DNA of 64,000 bases. Origin: Oscillospiraceae bacterium (lineage in GTDB: Bacteria > Bacillota > Clostridia > Oscillospirales > Ruminococcaceae). Each line of letters starts with the position of its first letter. Positions within the stretch are counted from its first letter, which is position 1. The stretch lies in NCBI GenBank assembly GCA_025758045.1, contig CP107208.1, positions 1,550,001 to 1,614,000 of the forward strand, in the 5' to 3' direction. The translations under genes were made by a program, and so were the position numbers. The notes under the pieces are model-generated. The model saw only the letters and a list, made by a program, of their open reading frames with translations. It made no database searches and was not told where the DNA came from. Positions 61,965 to 64,000 of this stretch are shown piece by piece.

Positions 61965-62339
61965 GTGAATATTCACGAGTCGGCAGAAGATTACCTCGAA
62001 AAAATTTTGATGCTGCAGGAGCAAAAAGGCTCTGTGCGGTCCATCGACATTGCGGTGGCTATGGGGTACTCCAAACCCAGTGTCAGTGTGGCTATGAAGA
62101 ATCTGCGCGAGAACGGCTATATCTCGATGGACAGCGACGGCTTCATCAAGCTGGAAGCCCCCGGTATGGAGATCGCCAACCGCATCTACGGCCGCCATCG
62201 TAAGCTGACCGCTTTCTTTATCGCCCTGGGCGTCGACCCCGACACCGCCGCCAAGGACGCCTGCAAAGTCGAGCACGACCTGAGCGAAGAGACCTACAGT
62301 AAAATGATCGCCTTCGCCGAGAAGAACCACGCGGAATAA
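61965..62339 (+). CDS. DtxR/IdeR-type iron-dependent regulator
   Basis: This is a 124-residue protein. GTG 61965 with AAAGGAGG 10 bp upstream is preferred to the 63-codon extension that begins inside the repeat at 61776. The wHTH is AEDYLEKILMLQEQKGSVRSIDIAVAMGYSKPSVSVAMKNLR. The dimerisation domain has H78 (GRH), C100, E103 and H104 (DACKVEHDLS), the DtxR/IdeR ligand set (C, E, H) and not the MntR set (E in place of C), so iron sensing is likely. No C-terminal SH3 domain is present. It is the natural candidate repressor of the feo operon next to it. Confidence 0.8.
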   Translation: MNIHESAEDYLEKILMLQEQKGSVRSIDIAVAMGYSKPSVSVAMKNLRENGYISMDSDGFIKLEAPGMEIANRIYGRHRKLTAFFIALGVDPDTAAKDACKVEHDLSEETYSKMIAFAEKNHAE

Positions 62340-62350
62340 CTTAAAATAAG

Positions 62351-62390
62351 CAAGCCCTGCGCCATCAAAAGCGCAGGGCTTGTTTTGTTT
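62351..62390. terminator. Bidirectional terminator
   Basis: A 12-bp stem (CAAGCCCTGCGC / GCGCAGGGCTTG) with an 8-nt loop and a T-rich tail lies between the convergent DtxR and murE genes. Confidence 0.85.
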
Positions 62391-62394
62391 GCTT

Positions 62395-63852
62395 TTACTG
62401 TTTCTCCCGGCAAATCTCCTGGATGATCTCCCGCTCCACAAAATGCACTTTTTTGCCTTCGATCAGCTGGTAATCCTCGTGGCCTTTGCCGGCAAACAGG
62501 ATGATGTCCCCATCCTCGGCCATCCCGATGGCGGCGCGGATGGCACCGCGGCGGTCGGTGATGCAGGTGTAGGGGGCGCCCTCCGGCATGTGGGAGGCAA
62601 TTTCTTTAATAACATCCTCCGGCGGCTCAAAGTCCGGGTTGTCACTGGTGATGATGCTGTAATCCGCAAACGCACCGGCGGCCTCGGCCAGCTCCCTGCG
62701 GCGCACCTGGGTACGCCCGCCCACCGAGCCGAACACGCAGAGCAGCTTGTGGGGGTTATAGGCCCGCAGGGTCTTCAGCGCACTGGTCAGCGCCAGGCCG
62801 TTGTGGGAGTAGTCGACGATGAAGGTCCGGCCGGGCAGTCCCTCCACGACTTCAAACCGCCCCTGCACCGGGGTGTGGGCCAGCGTTTGGGCGGCCTGGG
62901 CCGGGCTTACGCCAAAGGCCCCGCACAGCGCAATGGCGCACAGCGCGTCCGACGCGCTGAACTCGCCGGGGGAGAGCACCCGCACGGCGGTGGAACTGCC
63001 GCTATGCTCGCACAAAAAGTCGATGCCCAGCGCGGTCTCACTGCGGAACTGGGCCAGCGCAGTGCCGTGGTAGTCGGCGGCGCGCTCGATGCCGTAGCTG
63101 GTCTGGTGGCCGCCAAAGCCGATGCGCATGAATTCGCTGGTGTCGTCGTCGGCATTGTAGATCATTTCGCGAGCTTGGTAGTCCACAAACAGACGATGCT
63201 TCGCGTTTTTGTAGTCCTCGAAATCCGGGTGCTCGCCGGGGCCGATGTGGTCCTCGGACAGATTGGTGAAGGCCACTACCTCAAAGGGGATGCCGTCCAC
63301 GCGGTTGTGGCGCAGGGCCTGGCTGCTCACTTCCAGCACCACATGGTGCACGTTGGCGTCCAGCATTTTGCGGAACAGCCGGTGCAGCTCCAGGCTTTCC
63401 GGCGTCGTATTGGCGGTAGCCTCGTGCACGCCCGCAATGTCCACGCCGTTCGAGCCAATGTAGGCACAGGGCAGGCCGGCCTCGGTCATGATGGCGGCGG
63501 TCAGCAGGGCGGTCGTCGTTTTGCCCTTGGTGCCGGTGATGCCGATGATGTGCAGCTGGTCAGCCGGATTGCCGTAAAAGTCGGCACCGATGACCGCCAG
63601 CGCGGCGCGGGTGTCTGCGGTGATGATTTGCGCGGCATCGGCAGGCAGATCCAGCGCATGCTCGCACAAAAAGGCGCGGCAGCCGTTTTTGTAGGCGCTG
63701 GCGGCGTAGGTGTGGCCGTCCAGCCAGGCACCCACCAGGCAGACGAACAGCGAACCGGCCGCCGCTTTGCGGGAATCGTAGGTGATGGCGGAGATCTCCG
63801 CGTCCGAAGCCCCGGTGTGGGGGATGTGCTGGACCAAATCGTTCAGTTTCAT
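62395..63852 (-). CDS. murE: UDP-MurNAc-tripeptide synthetase MurE
   Basis: This is a 485-residue Mur ligase. GTKGKTTTALL is the ATP-binding motif and NTTPESLELHRLFRKML, VVLEVSSQAL and LSEDHIGPGEHPDFEDY are family phrases. The substrate signature near residue 410 reads SDNPDFEP, where diaminopimelate-adding enzymes usually have DNPR, so the added diamino acid is uncertain. It acts in the cytosol in peptidoglycan precursor synthesis. The ATG at 63852 has AGGAC upstream. A partial repeat is 30 bp upstream of its start. Confidence 0.9.
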   Translation of the reverse strand: MKLNDLVQHIPHTGASDAEISAITYDSRKAAAGSLFVCLVGAWLDGHTYAASAYKNGCRAFLCEHALDLPADAAQIITADTRAALAVIGADFYGNPADQLHIIGITGTKGKTTTALLTAAIMTEAGLPCAYIGSNGVDIAGVHEATANTTPESLELHRLFRKMLDANVHHVVLEVSSQALRHNRVDGIPFEVVAFTNLSEDHIGPGEHPDFEDYKNAKHRLFVDYQAREMIYNADDDTSEFMRIGFGGHQTSYGIERAADYHGTALAQFRSETALGIDFLCEHSGSSTAVRVLSPGEFSASDALCAIALCGAFGVSPAQAAQTLAHTPVQGRFEVVEGLPGRTFIVDYSHNGLALTSALKTLRAYNPHKLLCVFGSVGGRTQVRRRELAEAAGAFADYSIITSDNPDFEPPEDVIKEIASHMPEGAPYTCITDRRGAIRAAIGMAEDGDIILFAGKGHEDYQLIEGKKVHFVEREIIQEICREKQ

Positions 63853-63882
63853 AGGAGACGTCCTCTTTTCACGTTGTCACAA

Positions 63883-63953
63883 AAGCACCGCTCCGGCGGC
63901 TGCGGCAGGCCATCTGCGTTGCAAAAATGCTAGGTAATACACAAAGTATTACC
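63883..63953 (+). repeat. Truncated internal piece of ~177-bp repeat
   Basis: The sequence from AAGCACCGCTCCGGCGGCTG to the AATACACAAAGTATT hairpin is the middle of the repeat, without its outer left arm. It lies within the murE 5' region. Confidence 0.75.
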
Positions 63954-64000
63954 TATGGCAACACCGCACAATTCCCGCCTAACGGCTTAAGCACCGCTCC
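63954..64000 (+). repeat. ~177-bp palindromic repeat, copy G, cut by window end
   Basis: The left arm TATGGCAACACCGCACAATT and the following part are present; the rest is beyond the window. It abuts the truncated piece, so two copies are joined or one inserted beside another. Confidence 0.8.

Noticed and set aside
9982..64000. CRISPR array for the repeated units
   Set aside because: The copies are kilobases apart, in both orientations and ~177 bp long, with no spacer structure or cas genes.

Overview
The window is a high-GC Firmicute chromosome segment, most like the gut Oscillospiraceae/Ruminococcaceae (Faecalibacterium, Gemmiger, Subdoligranulum group). The reasons are GC-rich codon use, AGGAGG ribosome sites, the gene types, and a ~177-bp palindromic repeat that I associate with these genera from memory. 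No rRNA, tRNA or CRISPR array was seen.

Layout. (1) 1-8.7 kb: the 3' part of a giant GLUG-repeat surface protein followed by three pilin-like proteins, with no LPXTG anchor; then a BTAD-type regulator on its own promoter. (2) 10.4-28.4 kb: a YesL-like membrane protein, then a surface-glycan locus. It starts from a clear promoter at 11.4 kb and holds GT4, GT-D-like, GT11 (alpha-1,2-fucosyltransferase), GT2, a Wzx-type flippase, GT6 (ABO-like) and a GT-C-type membrane protein. A second block follows (GT2, epimerase, nucleotidyltransferase, flippase-kinase fusion, HAD phosphatase) that looks like a module for making and attaching an activated group. (3) 28.7-33.5 kb: kdgK, trpS, greA, lysS. (4) 33.6-38.4 kb: an AT-rich accessory island with a one-chain R-M-S restriction enzyme, its HTH controller and operator, an IS3 remnant, an orphan pilin and a sortase remnant. 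(5) 38.5-44.0 kb: a second glycan operon on the minus strand (GtrII-like protein, glycosyltransferases, UDP-GlcNAc 2-epimerase), closed by a perfect inverted repeat. (6) 44-57.7 kb: a hybrid histidine kinase relic, a GntR regulator facing a zinc dehydrogenase with shared operator sequence, asparaginase, a UvrD-like helicase, a GNAT-methyltransferase fusion, HtrA protease, citrate synthase, and a DUF1538 membrane protein with a tandem PII-like protein. (7) 57.9-64 kb: a ferrous-iron operon (feoA, feoA, feoB, Cys-rich protein) behind palindromic iron-box-like sites, two DtxR-family genes, then murE.

The ~177-bp repeat occurs six times complete and twice partial. It usually lies 4-16 bp after a stop codon. 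One copy sits between a promoter and the kdgK start, so it would be transcribed as a structured leader. It also supplies false start codons to neighbouring reading frames. The most interesting biology is the repeat family, the GT11 plus GT6 pair (possible blood-group antigen mimicry), the giant GLUG/pilin operon, the helicase-free R-M-S enzyme with its operator, and the DtxR pair in which one member has lost its metal ligands.
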